A stretch of 64,000 nucleotides of DNA from JANQEU01 sp965601455. GTDB lineage: Bacteria; Bacteroidota; Bacteroidia; Cytophagales; Cyclobacteriaceae. The stretch spans positions 4,960,001 to 5,024,000 of the forward strand of contig OZ271831.1 of the NCBI GenBank assembly GCA_965601455.1. Direction: 5' to 3'. Below are positions 17,644 to 26,518 of the stretch, piece after piece (positions within the stretch are counted from its first letter, which is position 1; each line of letters opens with the position of its first letter). Made by a program: the position numbers and the translations under genes. The notes under the pieces were generated by a model. That model saw only the letters and a list, made by a program, of their open reading frames with translations, was not told the origin of the DNA and ran no database searches.

Positions 17644-19125
17644 ATGATAGGAAAACTTCGCATCACCAATTCACTTTCAAGAAAGAAAGAGCCATTTGAA
17701 CCCATTAATCCACCTTATGTCGGGATGTACGTTTGTGGGCCAACGGTTTATAGTGATGTCCATCTGGGCAATGTCCGCACGTTTATAAGTTTTGATGTCA
17801 TTAACAGATACTTAAGATTCATTGGCTACAAGGTAAGGTATGTTAGAAATATCACGGATGTAGGTCACTTGCTGGACTCCGGGGAAGACCGAATTTCCAA
17901 AAAAGCTAAGCTTGATAATCTTGAACCCATGGAAATTGTACAGAAGTACACAAACGATTTCCATGATGTAATGAATACTTTCAACTCACTTCCACCGGAT
18001 ATCGAACCATCAGCAATTGGCCATCTTATGGAGCAAATCGAACTAATTGAGAAGCTTCTTAAGAATGGCCTTGCCTACGAATCGAATGGATCTGTCTATT
18101 TCGATATCGGGAAATACAACGAGGATCACGAATACGGTAAACTGAGTGGCAGAAAGATTGAAGAGTTACAAAACCAAACCCGGGATCTTGATGGGCAAAG
18201 TGATAAGAAAAATCCCTTGGATTTTGCACTTTGGAAGAAAGCCGCTCCGGAACACATTATGCGATGGAGTACTCGTTGGAGTGATGGTTTTCCCGGTTGG
18301 CACCTTGAGTGTTCGGTGATGTCAACAAAGTACCTTGGCGATCATTTCGATATTCATGGTGGGGGCATGGATCTTAAATTCCCTCACCACGAGTGTGAAA
18401 TTGCCCAGTGCCAGGGCGCAACAGATACAGAACCGGCGAAGTACTGGATTCATACCAATATGCTCACGGTAAATGGACAGAAGATGAGCAAGTCATTAGG
18501 GAATTCGTTTCTACCCTGGCAATTAATTCATGGAGATCATGAGATGCTAGAGCGGGGATACAGCCCTATGACTATTCGTTTTTTTATGCTTCAATCACAT
18601 TATGCCAGTACTTTAGATTTTTCAAATGATGCCTTAAACGCAGCGCAAAAAGGTTATAATAAGCTTGTGAACGGGATTCGAATCCTTAAGGATCTCAGCT
18701 ATCCAGACGGGATTGATTTGGAAGCAAACACAAAAGCCGGGGAACAGATTGAAAAGATGTGTGATAATTGCTACTATGCGATGAATGACGACTTCAATAC
18801 TGCTTTGACCATTGGTCATCTTTTCAACTTATTGAAGAAAGTAAACTCACTGCATACCGGGCAATTGGCTTTCGATCAGATGACCGTTGAAACGTTTAAT
18901 CGAATGAAAGAGACTATTCTGGGTTTCACGGAAGACGTGCTTGGCCTAAAACAGGAATCAAGTATAGATGGTGAGAATCTTTTAGGGATTCTTCTAAAGG
19001 AGTATAAAGGAGCTAAGGAACAAAAAAACTACGAAAAAGTAGACGATTTACGGGCCCAATTGAAAGCTGAAGGTTTGATTGTCAAAGACATGAAAGATCG
19101 AGTGGATTGGGCCTATGAAGAATAA
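17644..19125 (+). CDS. cysS: Cysteinyl-tRNA synthetase
   Basis: This class I synthetase charges tRNA-Cys. The 493-residue product has the zinc-binding Cys31 in CGPTVYSDVHLGN, with the HIGH-like HLGN at 40-43. The remaining zinc ligands are in GWHLECS and HHECEIAQ, and the KMSKS loop reads QKMSKSLGNS. The C-terminal helical anticodon domain ends normally (VDWAYEE). It is transcribed alone, divergent from rimP; 153 bases separate the two starts. I see no T-box or other leader element. Confidence 0.98.
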   Translation: MIGKLRITNSLSRKKEPFEPINPPYVGMYVCGPTVYSDVHLGNVRTFISFDVINRYLRFIGYKVRYVRNITDVGHLLDSGEDRISKKAKLDNLEPMEIVQKYTNDFHDVMNTFNSLPPDIEPSAIGHLMEQIELIEKLLKNGLAYESNGSVYFDIGKYNEDHEYGKLSGRKIEELQNQTRDLDGQSDKKNPLDFALWKKAAPEHIMRWSTRWSDGFPGWHLECSVMSTKYLGDHFDIHGGGMDLKFPHHECEIAQCQGATDTEPAKYWIHTNMLTVNGQKMSKSLGNSFLPWQLIHGDHEMLERGYSPMTIRFFMLQSHYASTLDFSNDALNAAQKGYNKLVNGIRILKDLSYPDGIDLEANTKAGEQIEKMCDNCYYAMNDDFNTALTIGHLFNLLKKVNSLHTGQLAFDQMTVETFNRMKETILGFTEDVLGLKQESSIDGENLLGILLKEYKGAKEQKNYEKVDDLRAQLKAEGLIVKDMKDRVDWAYEE

Positions 19126-19136
19126 ATAAGATGAAA

Positions 19137-19153
19137 TTTCCCGACCTGGGAAA
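19137..19153 (+). promoter_or_regulatory. Inverted repeat and possible ECF-type promoter upstream of the sigma gene
   Basis: TTTCCC, GACCT, GGGAAA form a 6-5-6 inverted repeat in the 63-base gap between cysS and the sigma-factor gene. GGAAAC at the right arm, followed about 16 bases later by TGTCAT, resembles the general ECF promoter layout (GGAAC/GAAAC then GTC), so autoregulation is possible. No T-run follows, so a terminator for cysS is less likely. The assignment is weak. Confidence 0.25.
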
Positions 19154-19188
19154 CCTTTCGTCATCACTCTTGTCATTAGTACAGAAAG

Positions 19189-19749
19189 GTGAAGGGAGAA
19201 ACTCAAAATATCCATAAAGGCCTTATCGAAAGGTGTATGGCTGGGGATCAAGGGGCTCAATTTGAGCTGTACAACCTGTATTCCGCGGCTATGTACAATA
19301 TCTGCCGTCGAATGATGGGAGATGAAGAAGAGGCCAAGGATGTTTTGCAGGATTCTTTCGTTGATGCTTTTTCCAAGCTGCCTTCCCTGAGGGAGATCAG
19401 CACTTTTAGTTTATGGATTAAACGCATTGTAACAAATAATTGCATCAATGCTTTACGAAAAAAACGGCTTATGACCACAGAGTTGAATGAATCACATGAT
19501 GGAGTGATGGAAGAAGATGACGATTTCGAGTATACTCATTTCAAGGCCGAGAGGATCATGGGAGCCGTGGATCAATTACCAGACGGTTGCCGAACGGTTT
19601 TGAATCTGTACCTATTTGAGGGATACGATCATAAAGAAATCGGCCAAATACTTTCCATTTCGGAATCTGCTTCAAAGGCCCAGTACTGTAAAGCGAAAGC
19701 GAGAATAAGGAATAGACTGACAGAAAGGAGTATAAGCAATGTCAGATAA
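19189..19749 (+). CDS. ECF-type RNA polymerase sigma-70 factor
   Basis: The 186-residue product has the two-domain ECF layout. Sigma-2 covers about residues 15-90 (AQFELYNLYSAAMYNICRRM, DVLQDSFVDAFSKL) and sigma-4 about 115-180 (MGAVDQLPDGCRTVLNLYLFEGYDHKEIGQIL, with SESASKAQYCKAKARIR as recognition helix). The GTG start at 19189 is chosen because it gives the normal N-terminus; the next ATG at 19237 would cut into sigma-2. The stop overlaps the next gene by 11 bases. The operon that follows suggests control of an envelope-related response. Confidence 0.92.
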   Translation: MKGETQNIHKGLIERCMAGDQGAQFELYNLYSAAMYNICRRMMGDEEEAKDVLQDSFVDAFSKLPSLREISTFSLWIKRIVTNNCINALRKKRLMTTELNESHDGVMEEDDDFEYTHFKAERIMGAVDQLPDGCRTVLNLYLFEGYDHKEIGQILSISESASKAQYCKAKARIRNRLTERSISNVR

Positions 19750-20233
19750 CTTACGGGAACACATTAATAAGAATCGTGAAGATTTCGAGATGTTCAAATT
19801 TGATTCAGAGGGCTCCTGGAGCTCCATTAAGGATCGATTGAACAAAAAAGAAAGCTCGGGGAAATCGATTTTCCTGAAGATAGCAGCCAGCATCACTTTA
19901 CTGATTGCTTCGATTGCTGTCATCATGTTGAACGGGTTTAATACCCCAACTTTCGATTCTGAGCTGTCGGAAACAAAATATTATTACGAGCAGATGATAG
20001 ATGCTCAGATGCAACTGGTACGCAATCATGTAGAAGATCCCCAGGTATTGGAGGATTTGGAAGCGTTGGACAAGGCATTTCATGAATTGAGTGATGACCT
20101 TCAGGATAACGTGCACAACGAAGAAGTGATAGCAGCAATGATCGATAACTATCGGTTAAAGCTGAAGATCCTTGAAAAGATATTGGAAGACATAGAAGAA
20201 TCTGATAATGATGAAAACGTTAGGGGTATATAG
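19739..20233 (+). CDS. Membrane protein, probable anti-sigma factor
   Basis: The 164-residue product has a polar cytoplasmic N-terminus (residues 1-40), one transmembrane helix (about 43-64, IFLKIAASITLLIASIAVIM) and a helical external domain of about 100 acidic residues. The topology and its overlap with the ECF sigma gene fit a non-zinc anti-sigma factor, although no HxxxCxxC motif is present. FEMFKFDSEGSWSSIKDRL before the membrane could be the sigma-binding helix. It overlaps the next gene by 26 bases. The role is inferred from position and topology, not from a recognised domain. Confidence 0.75.
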   Translation: MSDNLREHINKNREDFEMFKFDSEGSWSSIKDRLNKKESSGKSIFLKIAASITLLIASIAVIMLNGFNTPTFDSELSETKYYYEQMIDAQMQLVRNHVEDPQVLEDLEALDKAFHELSDDLQDNVHNEEVIAAMIDNYRLKLKILEKILEDIEESDNDENVRGI

Positions 20234-21338
20234 TCTGCTTATTTTATTCGCAGTCGGTGGTGTAGCTGCTCAGGATTTCAGCATCGAAGAAAAATATGAC
20301 CGCACCTTTGCGGCGACGGAGTCGAGTTCTGTCGAAATTAGGAACAAGTATGGAGAGATTATTGTCAATACCTGGTATAAAGACTCGGTGAGAGTCTTTG
20401 TGCGAGTAGCGGCTACAGGCAAAAGTCGCGATGATATTAACTCCGAAATGAGAAGAGTAGATGTTGAGCTTCGAAAGATCGGAAATCTAATTACAGGATT
20501 CACTTCCTTTGATCAGGGTAGGAGTAGAGGATTCTTTGGTGAATTGATGAGCCAGGTAAGCGATGTTTCACAGACTATGCTTGGTAGTAAGAAGATCTCT
20601 GTTGATTATGAGATCTGGTTGCCTGCGGATATGCCATTGACTATTGAAAATAAGTTTGGAGATGTCTACATGGCGAATATGACTAACCAGGTAAATCTAG
20701 ATCTCTCCCATGGTGATCTACGGGGAAATGAAATAACCGGTAGTTTCAATCTTAACCAAAGTTTCGGCAAGTTTCGATTTGACCATTTAGCCAAAGCTTC
20801 AATGACCTTAAGAGGAGTAGAAGGAAAGATTAATAGGGCCGAGTTATTAACTGTAGAATCAGGATCTTCAGAGTTAGAATTAGGCGAAATACAAGATATG
20901 CAGGTGAACTCAAGGAACGATAAGTATCACTTTGATAGAATTTCTACGTTAATAGGAGAAGGATCATTCACGGATTTTAATGTTGATTATTTCCTGGGAG
21001 AAATGCAGTTGAATTGTAATTATGGAGAAGTCTTCCTGTCTCAAATTGATAAGGATTTTGACAAGATTGGGATCACTGGGAAATCAACTGACATTAATTT
21101 GATCCTAAACCAGGCGTCCTATATCAATACGAGGATAATTGGTGAGGAGGAAAATATGATTTTACCAAATAGCATGCTGGTAATGAAGAAAGGAGATATT
21201 GATGAAGAAGGCCGTATTGCATTGGCGGGGTATGTTGGAAATACAAACTCTTCTTTCTCCACCCTTGATTTGGATCTAAGATCAGGTGATCTGATAATTT
21301 CAATAAAAGAAACTGATATTTTCACTAACCGAAATTAA
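20208..21338 (+). CDS. Exported DUF4097-type beta-helix protein in the sigma-factor operon
   Basis: The 376-residue product has a signal peptide (YSLLILFAVGGVAAQ) and a mature part made of repeated short strands such as VEIRNKYGEIIVNTW, LTIENKFGDVYMANM and LNCNYGEVFLSQI. This N-x-Y/F-G-D/E-V/I rhythm is typical of the DUF4097/putative adhesin family, which forms a beta-solenoid. Family members often sit in sigma/anti-sigma operons and are thought to act in the envelope, but no biochemical role is established. It overlaps the anti-sigma gene by 26 bases and is followed 4 bases later by an outer-membrane-type protein. Confidence 0.8.
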   Translation: MMKTLGVYSLLILFAVGGVAAQDFSIEEKYDRTFAATESSSVEIRNKYGEIIVNTWYKDSVRVFVRVAATGKSRDDINSEMRRVDVELRKIGNLITGFTSFDQGRSRGFFGELMSQVSDVSQTMLGSKKISVDYEIWLPADMPLTIENKFGDVYMANMTNQVNLDLSHGDLRGNEITGSFNLNQSFGKFRFDHLAKASMTLRGVEGKINRAELLTVESGSSELELGEIQDMQVNSRNDKYHFDRISTLIGEGSFTDFNVDYFLGEMQLNCNYGEVFLSQIDKDFDKIGITGKSTDINLILNQASYINTRIIGEEENMILPNSMLVMKKGDIDEEGRIALAGYVGNTNSSFSTLDLDLRSGDLIISIKETDIFTNRN

Positions 21339-21342
21339 TTCA

Positions 21343-21855
21343 ATGCGTGGATTTCTTTTGTGCCTGCTTTTTGCGCTATCAGTGGGTTCAATAAAAGGTC
21401 AGGCACTTTATGACCAGTCAGCAGGAGTAAGACTTGGATGGACCTCATCCCTTACCTTCAAAAAATTTATGTTAGAAGATGAAGCCCTTGAGATTCTGGT
21501 GAGTGGAAGGCGACAGGGAGTTCAACTGACTATGTTGTATGAGTTTCATGAACCCATGGAGCTCTCATTTAATGAGAATTTTTTCGTTTACTACGGAATT
21601 GGAGGGCATATGGGTTATGAAAAGTATGGTGATCTTGATAAAACATTAACATCCATTGATCCACCTCGTTTTGTTTTCGATGAAAGAAGTTATTTCATCA
21701 TGGGTGTCGATGGAATTTTGGGGATAGAGTATCGTTGGTTGTCGGTACCCATTACTATCGGGTTTGACATAAAGCCCTATTTCAGTTTTATTGGTCTCCG
21801 GCACACTCGAACACAGTTTTGGGATTCGGGTATATCTTTCAAATACATTTTCTAG
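21343..21855 (+). CDS. Small secreted, probably outer-membrane beta-barrel protein
   Basis: The 170-residue product has a signal peptide ending near GSIKGQ and alternating aromatic-rich strands (VRLGWTSSLTFKKF, FFVYYGIGGHMGYEKY, IEYRWLSVPITIGFDIKPYFSF), ending in FKYIF. A C-terminal Phe after amphipathic strands suits insertion by the BAM machinery. The length suggests an eight-stranded barrel. It sits in the sigma-factor operon with only 4-base gaps on both sides. The family is not recognised beyond outer-membrane-protein type. Confidence 0.75.
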   Translation: MRGFLLCLLFALSVGSIKGQALYDQSAGVRLGWTSSLTFKKFMLEDEALEILVSGRRQGVQLTMLYEFHEPMELSFNENFFVYYGIGGHMGYEKYGDLDKTLTSIDPPRFVFDERSYFIMGVDGILGIEYRWLSVPITIGFDIKPYFSFIGLRHTRTQFWDSGISFKYIF

Positions 21856-21858
21856 CAC

Positions 21859-22515
21859 ATGAAAGTATTCCTATTTAGCCTGATCTTATGTTGTGCTTTG
21901 CTTGGAGTCCAAGGCCAGCAATACATGGATACCAACGATCCACGCCAGATAAAATCGCTTCTGAGTAAAGAGAATGAAATTAATGGGTTTGGAGGGGTGG
22001 ACACCAGAATCACTGATTTTCATGACCAAAGGGCAGCTGTTGTTGGAGCCTATGGAGGGGTTATTGTCAATCGATCCTTCCTTCTAGGAGTGGGTTGCTA
22101 CGGTATTGCTACAAATCCCCAAATCGATGGTATTTTACCCCCCGGATTTTCACCCGACAATACAAGTCGGAAATTAACCATAAACGGGGGTTATGCTGGT
22201 TTGATGCTTGGCGGTATGATCTTTTCAAAAGAACTCATTCACCTGACAATTCCAGTATTTATCGGTGCGGGTGAGTTCCAACTCTCTGATGACGATTTTT
22301 TTCAGAATCAATCGGATACAGACTATACGGTTGAACGATCTACATTTCTCGTCGGTGAACCGGGGGCTCAGCTGGAATTTAACATTACTTCTTCTATGCG
22401 AATCGCTGTCGGTGCATCCTATCGGTACGTCTATGGTCTCGAGCTTATAAATCTTTCTGATGCCGATATGTCGGAGTGGACCGGAACTGTTTCTGTACGT
22501 ATAGGACGGTTTTAA
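21859..22515 (+). CDS. Probable outer-membrane beta-barrel protein
   Basis: The 218-residue product starts with the leader MKVFLFSLILCCALLGVQGQ and continues with glycine-rich strands (AAVVGAYGGVIVNRSFLLGVGCYG, GGYAGLMLGGMIF), ending in SVRIGRF, a typical barrel C-terminus with terminal Phe. It follows the previous barrel gene by 3 bases. No enzymatic motif is present; a structural or porin-like role in the outer membrane is likely. Confidence 0.78.
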   Translation: MKVFLFSLILCCALLGVQGQQYMDTNDPRQIKSLLSKENEINGFGGVDTRITDFHDQRAAVVGAYGGVIVNRSFLLGVGCYGIATNPQIDGILPPGFSPDNTSRKLTINGGYAGLMLGGMIFSKELIHLTIPVFIGAGEFQLSDDDFFQNQSDTDYTVERSTFLVGEPGAQLEFNITSSMRIAVGASYRYVYGLELINLSDADMSEWTGTVSVRIGRF

Positions 22516-22540
22516 GTCACCAGTATCATAATTTCCAGAA

Positions 22541-22571
22541 TTTGAATTGATTTGATTAATGCATACTTTAA
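22541..22571 (+). promoter_or_regulatory. Partial promoter match upstream of the third barrel gene
   Basis: TTTG at 22541-22544 is followed after exactly 19 bases by TACTTTAA, which keeps the first six positions of TAnnTTTG and misses the last two. It lies about 25 bases upstream of the start at 22594 and may give this gene its own transcript. Confidence 0.3.
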
Positions 22572-22593
22572 CGGCAGGTTAAATCAATTAATA

Positions 22594-23196
22594 ATGAAAA
22601 AATTATTCACATTACTCGTATTAGTAGGGATCTTTTCGATACCTGCTTATTCTCAGGATCAGCCGATTCGAATTGGTGTAAAGCTGGGTTATCCTAATTT
22701 TCTTGGACTAAATGCCGAATATGTTACACCTCTTCTTGGTGGTAGGATCGGTCCTTCAGTGGATTATTCTTTCTTGCCTGAAAGAGATTTAGGTGATGTT
22801 ACTGCTAAGTTTAACTATTTTGAAATTGGAGCAAATATCTACGTCATTCGTCCTGGAAAGGGTTTATATCTAAATGTTGGTTATGGCAGGTTCGCCTTTG
22901 ATGGGAGTGTAACGGAAACTGTGGATTTCGGCGCACCGGTAGGTGAAGCAGAAGGAACTGGAAGTATCGACCTGGCTTTAAACCGGGTTAATTTCAAGTT
23001 AGGATCCAAACTAGGCGGTCGGGTATACTTCCGTACAGAGTTTGGTTGGGCACTTGGTCTTGGCGACAGCAGCTTAAATGTTGGTTATGAAGCCACTAGC
23101 AATGGCCAGAATGTCAGTCAAACAGAAGAATGGAAAATACCTAAACTGTTGGCGGGTGGTCCTTTAGCTAATCTAGGCTTTGGTGTTGGTTTCTAG
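22594..23196 (+). CDS. Outer-membrane beta-barrel protein
   Basis: The start at 22594 gives the leader MKKLFTLLVLVGIFSIPAYSQ; the longer frame from 22552 would place 14 polar residues before it. The 200-residue product has barrel-like strands (IRIGVKLGYPNFLGLNAEYV, NYFEIGANIYVIRPG, GLYLNVGYGRFAF) and ends in LANLGFGVGF with the terminal Phe expected for BAM substrates. It lies 78 bases after the previous gene, a wider gap than elsewhere in the operon, with a partial promoter match inside it. Confidence 0.8.
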   Translation: MKKLFTLLVLVGIFSIPAYSQDQPIRIGVKLGYPNFLGLNAEYVTPLLGGRIGPSVDYSFLPERDLGDVTAKFNYFEIGANIYVIRPGKGLYLNVGYGRFAFDGSVTETVDFGAPVGEAEGTGSIDLALNRVNFKLGSKLGGRVYFRTEFGWALGLGDSSLNVGYEATSNGQNVSQTEEWKIPKLLAGGPLANLGFGVGF

Positions 23197-23205
23197 AATA
23201 ATGAT

Positions 23206-24279
23206 ATGAAAGAGAAGTTGATAGTTATTCGCGGTTTGTTAGCCTATTGGCCTCTCTTTTTTCTTTTTTTTGTTCTCGCTTGTAGCTCATCTTCGCAGCA
23301 ATCTTCAGACAGTGATCAGCAGACAAATGATACCTTGGAACCTGAGATTCAAACTGCTGGTTCGTTTTCACGCCTTGACTCGGATTTCAATCAACTAGTT
23401 CCCGAAGAAGCTGTTATCGAAATAATTGGAGAGGGGTTTGATTGGGCGGAAGGACCACTTTGGCTTGGTAATTCCCTTATTTTTTCAGATGTCCCGGCGA
23501 ACACGATATATAAATGGACGGAGACTGCCGGAATCTCAAAGTATCTTAGCCCTTCAGGGTACTTGGGGACAAGAACAGATAAGCGTGAGCCTGGGTCAAA
23601 TGGATTGGCCTTGGATCCGAATGGACGGCTAATTCTTTGTCAACATGGAGAACGCCAGGTAGGGCGAATGGCATCTACTGTAGATAAGCCTATTGCAGCT
23701 TTTGCCCAAGTAGTAAACCTTTACAATGGCAAACGCCTGAATAGTCCAAATGACCTAACATTTCGTGGTAATGGAGAATTCTATTTTACAGATCCTCCTT
23801 ATGGTCTGGATGAATGGGATGAAAAACAACTGGATTTTCAAGGAGTTTATCACGTTGATTCAAGAAGGAATGTCACTTTACTCGTAGACAGTTTAAGCCG
23901 TCCCAATGGGATTGCACTGTCACCGGATGAGAAGACTCTCTATGTAGCCGTTTCGGACCCGAAAAAGGCGATATATTATGCCTACGATCTCGACGATTCA
24001 GGAATGGTAGTTTATGGTAGAATATTGCTGGATGTAACTAACATGGTTGGGCCTGAACGTCCAGGTGTGCCTGATGGCTTGAAGGTAGATAAGAGAGGAT
24101 ACCTTTGGGCGACTGGTCCAGGTGGTGTTTTGGTCATCTCGCCGGAAGGTGATCACCTTGGAACTATCGAGACCGGCGTACCAACTTCTAATTGTGCTTT
24201 TAATAGCAGTGAGACGGTATTATTCATCACCGCAGATATGTACTTGATGCGAGTTCAGCTCGTAGCCAACCCTACTTAA
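23206..24279 (+). CDS. SMP-30/gluconolactonase family lipoprotein
   Basis: The 357-residue product has a lipoprotein leader (LFFLFFVLACSSSS, lipobox LAC, Cys at about residue 26) followed by a six-bladed propeller of the SMP-30/Gnl/LRE family. Metal-ligand motifs are present: the Glu in WAEGPLW, the Asn in SPNDLTF and the Asp in GVPDGLKV. Family members hydrolyse sugar lactones such as gluconolactone; the substrate here is open. It is probably anchored in the periplasm or outer membrane. The gene ends in an 8-base overlap with the convergent methyltransferase gene. Confidence 0.88.
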   Translation: MKEKLIVIRGLLAYWPLFFLFFVLACSSSSQQSSDSDQQTNDTLEPEIQTAGSFSRLDSDFNQLVPEEAVIEIIGEGFDWAEGPLWLGNSLIFSDVPANTIYKWTETAGISKYLSPSGYLGTRTDKREPGSNGLALDPNGRLILCQHGERQVGRMASTVDKPIAAFAQVVNLYNGKRLNSPNDLTFRGNGEFYFTDPPYGLDEWDEKQLDFQGVYHVDSRRNVTLLVDSLSRPNGIALSPDEKTLYVAVSDPKKAIYYAYDLDDSGMVVYGRILLDVTNMVGPERPGVPDGLKVDKRGYLWATGPGGVLVISPEGDHLGTIETGVPTSNCAFNSSETVLFITADMYLMRVQLVANPT

Positions 24280-25468
24280 TTCTAGAAGCCAGCACACTAT
24301 TGACCTTATTGCTATCATTCCTAAAGCTTAGGAAATAGTGATCGCCCCCCTCTTTAATCTTATACTTTTTCTGAAAAGCTTTACGGTCTATTGGAGAGTT
24401 TTTACTGATGAAATTTAATTGATCGAAGGGTTTTAGATCTATTTTTCCAGGTTGGATTTTCGTTACATGGAATACACGTCCGGGGAATTCCTCAAGCAGC
24501 TTGTCTGAGGTATATAAATGAGTATTAAGTGCGATTTTATGAATATCAAATCGATCGCCAACTGATTCAAAAGCTCCAGCTTTAATAATACTATCATTTG
24601 GATCGTATATGTATTTGCCCAGTGACACTGCTTTTTTGGTACGACATTGTCTTTCTGAATTTTGTGTAAAGTCAAATTTCTCGGCCTCACCATTTGCTAG
24701 GATGTTTATGGACTTGATTGCCGGATCTGATGCCTTATTACCTATATGAAGAAGAAAAAGTAATTCTTTTACTTCTCCTTTAACCGCCACAACATGTACC
24801 TTCTCCACAAAACCAAGTTGATCCAGGCTACGATGGATATCAATCATTGGTGACGCTTTAATCAACACAGTATGACCTTTTGGGATTTGTCGGATAAGAT
24901 CAATTACATTCGGGCTACAATCTTCAAAACCAAAGACTTTTCTACCTTCTTTCGATCTCCTGGCAGGGTCGATGAAGAACGTGGTACCATTTGAAAATTT
25001 GTTTTCTACAATAAATGATTCGGCAGATTGATTAATGACTTGAATATCTTTTTCAAATTGGCGGGAGTTATGATGGAACACAGCAGAAATCCAAGGATCT
25101 TTTTCAATGTAGACAGTTCTTTCAAACTGATCGGAAAGAGCCAAACAATCCACACCCATACCCCCGGTTAAATCGATCAAGGTATTGCCAGAAACTATTT
25201 TGGATTTGTAATTGCCCGTTACTTCGGAGGATGCTTGTTCTACTGAGACAGGATAAGGGAATATAATTCCACGGCGGTCGATCCAAGTTGGAAGTTTATG
25301 TCTTGCTTTATTTCTACACAGCAGTTGATCGGCTACCAGCTTTTCATTACCGTCCAAAAACGCAGGAGGATTTAGCAATATACCAGATGGATCTTCGTTC
25401 GATTTTTTCGTCAGAAAGGATTGGATATCTTCAGAAGAAAGAAAATCAATTTTATCCTGGTAATTCAA
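24272..25468 (-). CDS. Class I SAM-dependent methyltransferase with THUMP-like C-terminus
   Basis: The 398-residue product has a Rossmann methyltransferase core with motif I LIDLTGGMGVDCLAL (about 98-112), an acidic residue after strand 2 (VYIEKD) and motif IV FFIDPARRS. This arrangement resembles RNA-modifying methyltransferases of the trimethylguanosine-synthase-like group. The C-terminal region (about 290-398) fits a ferredoxin-like plus THUMP-like module that would bind RNA. The nucleic-acid target is unknown. The gene starts 2 bases after asd and is probably co-transcribed with it. Confidence 0.82.
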   Translation of the reverse strand: MNYQDKIDFLSSEDIQSFLTKKSNEDPSGILLNPPAFLDGNEKLVADQLLCRNKARHKLPTWIDRRGIIFPYPVSVEQASSEVTGNYKSKIVSGNTLIDLTGGMGVDCLALSDQFERTVYIEKDPWISAVFHHNSRQFEKDIQVINQSAESFIVENKFSNGTTFFIDPARRSKEGRKVFGFEDCSPNVIDLIRQIPKGHTVLIKASPMIDIHRSLDQLGFVEKVHVVAVKGEVKELLFLLHIGNKASDPAIKSINILANGEAEKFDFTQNSERQCRTKKAVSLGKYIYDPNDSIIKAGAFESVGDRFDIHKIALNTHLYTSDKLLEEFPGRVFHVTKIQPGKIDLKPFDQLNFISKNSPIDRKAFQKKYKIKEGGDHYFLSFRNDSNKVNSVLASRIK

Positions 25469-25470
25469 TA

Positions 25471-26463
25471 TTAAGCAGGGGCCAACAGGTGTTTAAGTAT
25501 GTATTCTGCAATCTGAATAGCATTAGTGGCCGCACCTTTACGAAGGTTGTCAGCTACAATCCAAAGATTAAGAGTCTTTGGTTGGGTTTCATCTCTTCGA
25601 ATCCTTCCCACAAATACCTCGTCCTTATTATGCGAGAGAATCGGCATTGGATAAACATTGTTTGAAGGGTCGTCCTGAACCACAACACCTTCTGTCTGGC
25701 TTAATATTTCTCTAACCTCCTCTACATCAAATTCCTTTTCAAATTCAATGTTCACAGCTTCTGAGTGTCCCCCCATGGTTGGAATACGTACACAGGTTGC
25801 CGTTAGCTCTATTGATGAATCTAGAATCTTCTTGGTCTCATTGACCATTTTCATCTCTTCTTTTGTATATCCATTATCCTGGAAAACGTCGATATGAGGC
25901 AACACATTCTTATCGATGGGGTGAGGATATACGGGATTGACCGATTCACCTGCTCGCTCGGCATTCATTTGATCAACAGCTTGTTTACCTGTTCCCGTGA
26001 CAGACTGGTACGTGCTTACCACAATCCTTTTTATTCCGTAGGTAGTGTGCAGTGGTGCAAGTGGTAATACCATTTGGATGGTAGAGCAATTGGGATTGGC
26101 TATGATTTTATCAGTCTCCTCTATTGCGGATCCATTCACTTCGGGGATCACAAGTTTTTTTGCAGGATCCATTCTCCAAGCGGAACTATTATCAATAACT
26201 ATTGTACCGACTTCTGCAAACTTGGGTGCCCATTCCAATGATGTACTTCCACCGGCCGAAAAAACAGCAATGTCTGGTTTTTCTTTAACGGCTTGATCCA
26301 GACCAATTACTGTGAATTCATTATTTTTACAATTAACGGTTTTGCCTACAGATCTGGATGACGCTACAGGGAGTAGCTCAGAAAATGGGAAATCTCTTTC
26401 TTCGAGGATCTTTAGGACTTCCTGTCCCACCAACCCGGTAGCTCCGACGACAGCTAGTTTCAT
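25471..26463 (-). CDS. asd: Aspartate-semialdehyde dehydrogenase
   Basis: The enzyme reduces aspartyl phosphate to the semialdehyde, a branch point to lysine, diaminopimelate, threonine and methionine. The 330-residue product has the NADP-binding N-terminus AVVGATGLVGQEVL, the catalytic Cys126 in NPNCSTIQM and the active-site His in GGHSEAV. The gene is divergent from the giant lamin-tail gene. A TAnnTTTG element lies about 22 bases upstream of its start. Confidence 0.97.
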   Translation of the reverse strand: MKLAVVGATGLVGQEVLKILEERDFPFSELLPVASSRSVGKTVNCKNNEFTVIGLDQAVKEKPDIAVFSAGGSTSLEWAPKFAEVGTIVIDNSSAWRMDPAKKLVIPEVNGSAIEETDKIIANPNCSTIQMVLPLAPLHTTYGIKRIVVSTYQSVTGTGKQAVDQMNAERAGESVNPVYPHPIDKNVLPHIDVFQDNGYTKEEMKMVNETKKILDSSIELTATCVRIPTMGGHSEAVNIEFEKEFDVEEVREILSQTEGVVVQDDPSNNVYPMPILSHNKDEVFVGRIRRDETQPKTLNLWIVADNLRKGAATNAIQIAEYILKHLLAPA

Positions 26464-26484
26464 TGTTATAATGGATTAGGCCGG

Positions 26485-26492
26485 CAAATGTA
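26485..26492 (-). promoter_or_regulatory. Candidate -7 element for asd
   Basis: TACATTTG on the minus strand matches TAnnTTTG, 22 bases upstream of the asd start, in the 55-base gap to the divergent giant gene. No clear TTTG is found 19 bases further upstream, so only half of the promoter is supported. Confidence 0.4.
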
Positions 26493-26518
26493 GCAAAGAA
26501 AGAAAGAAATGAATCGCT

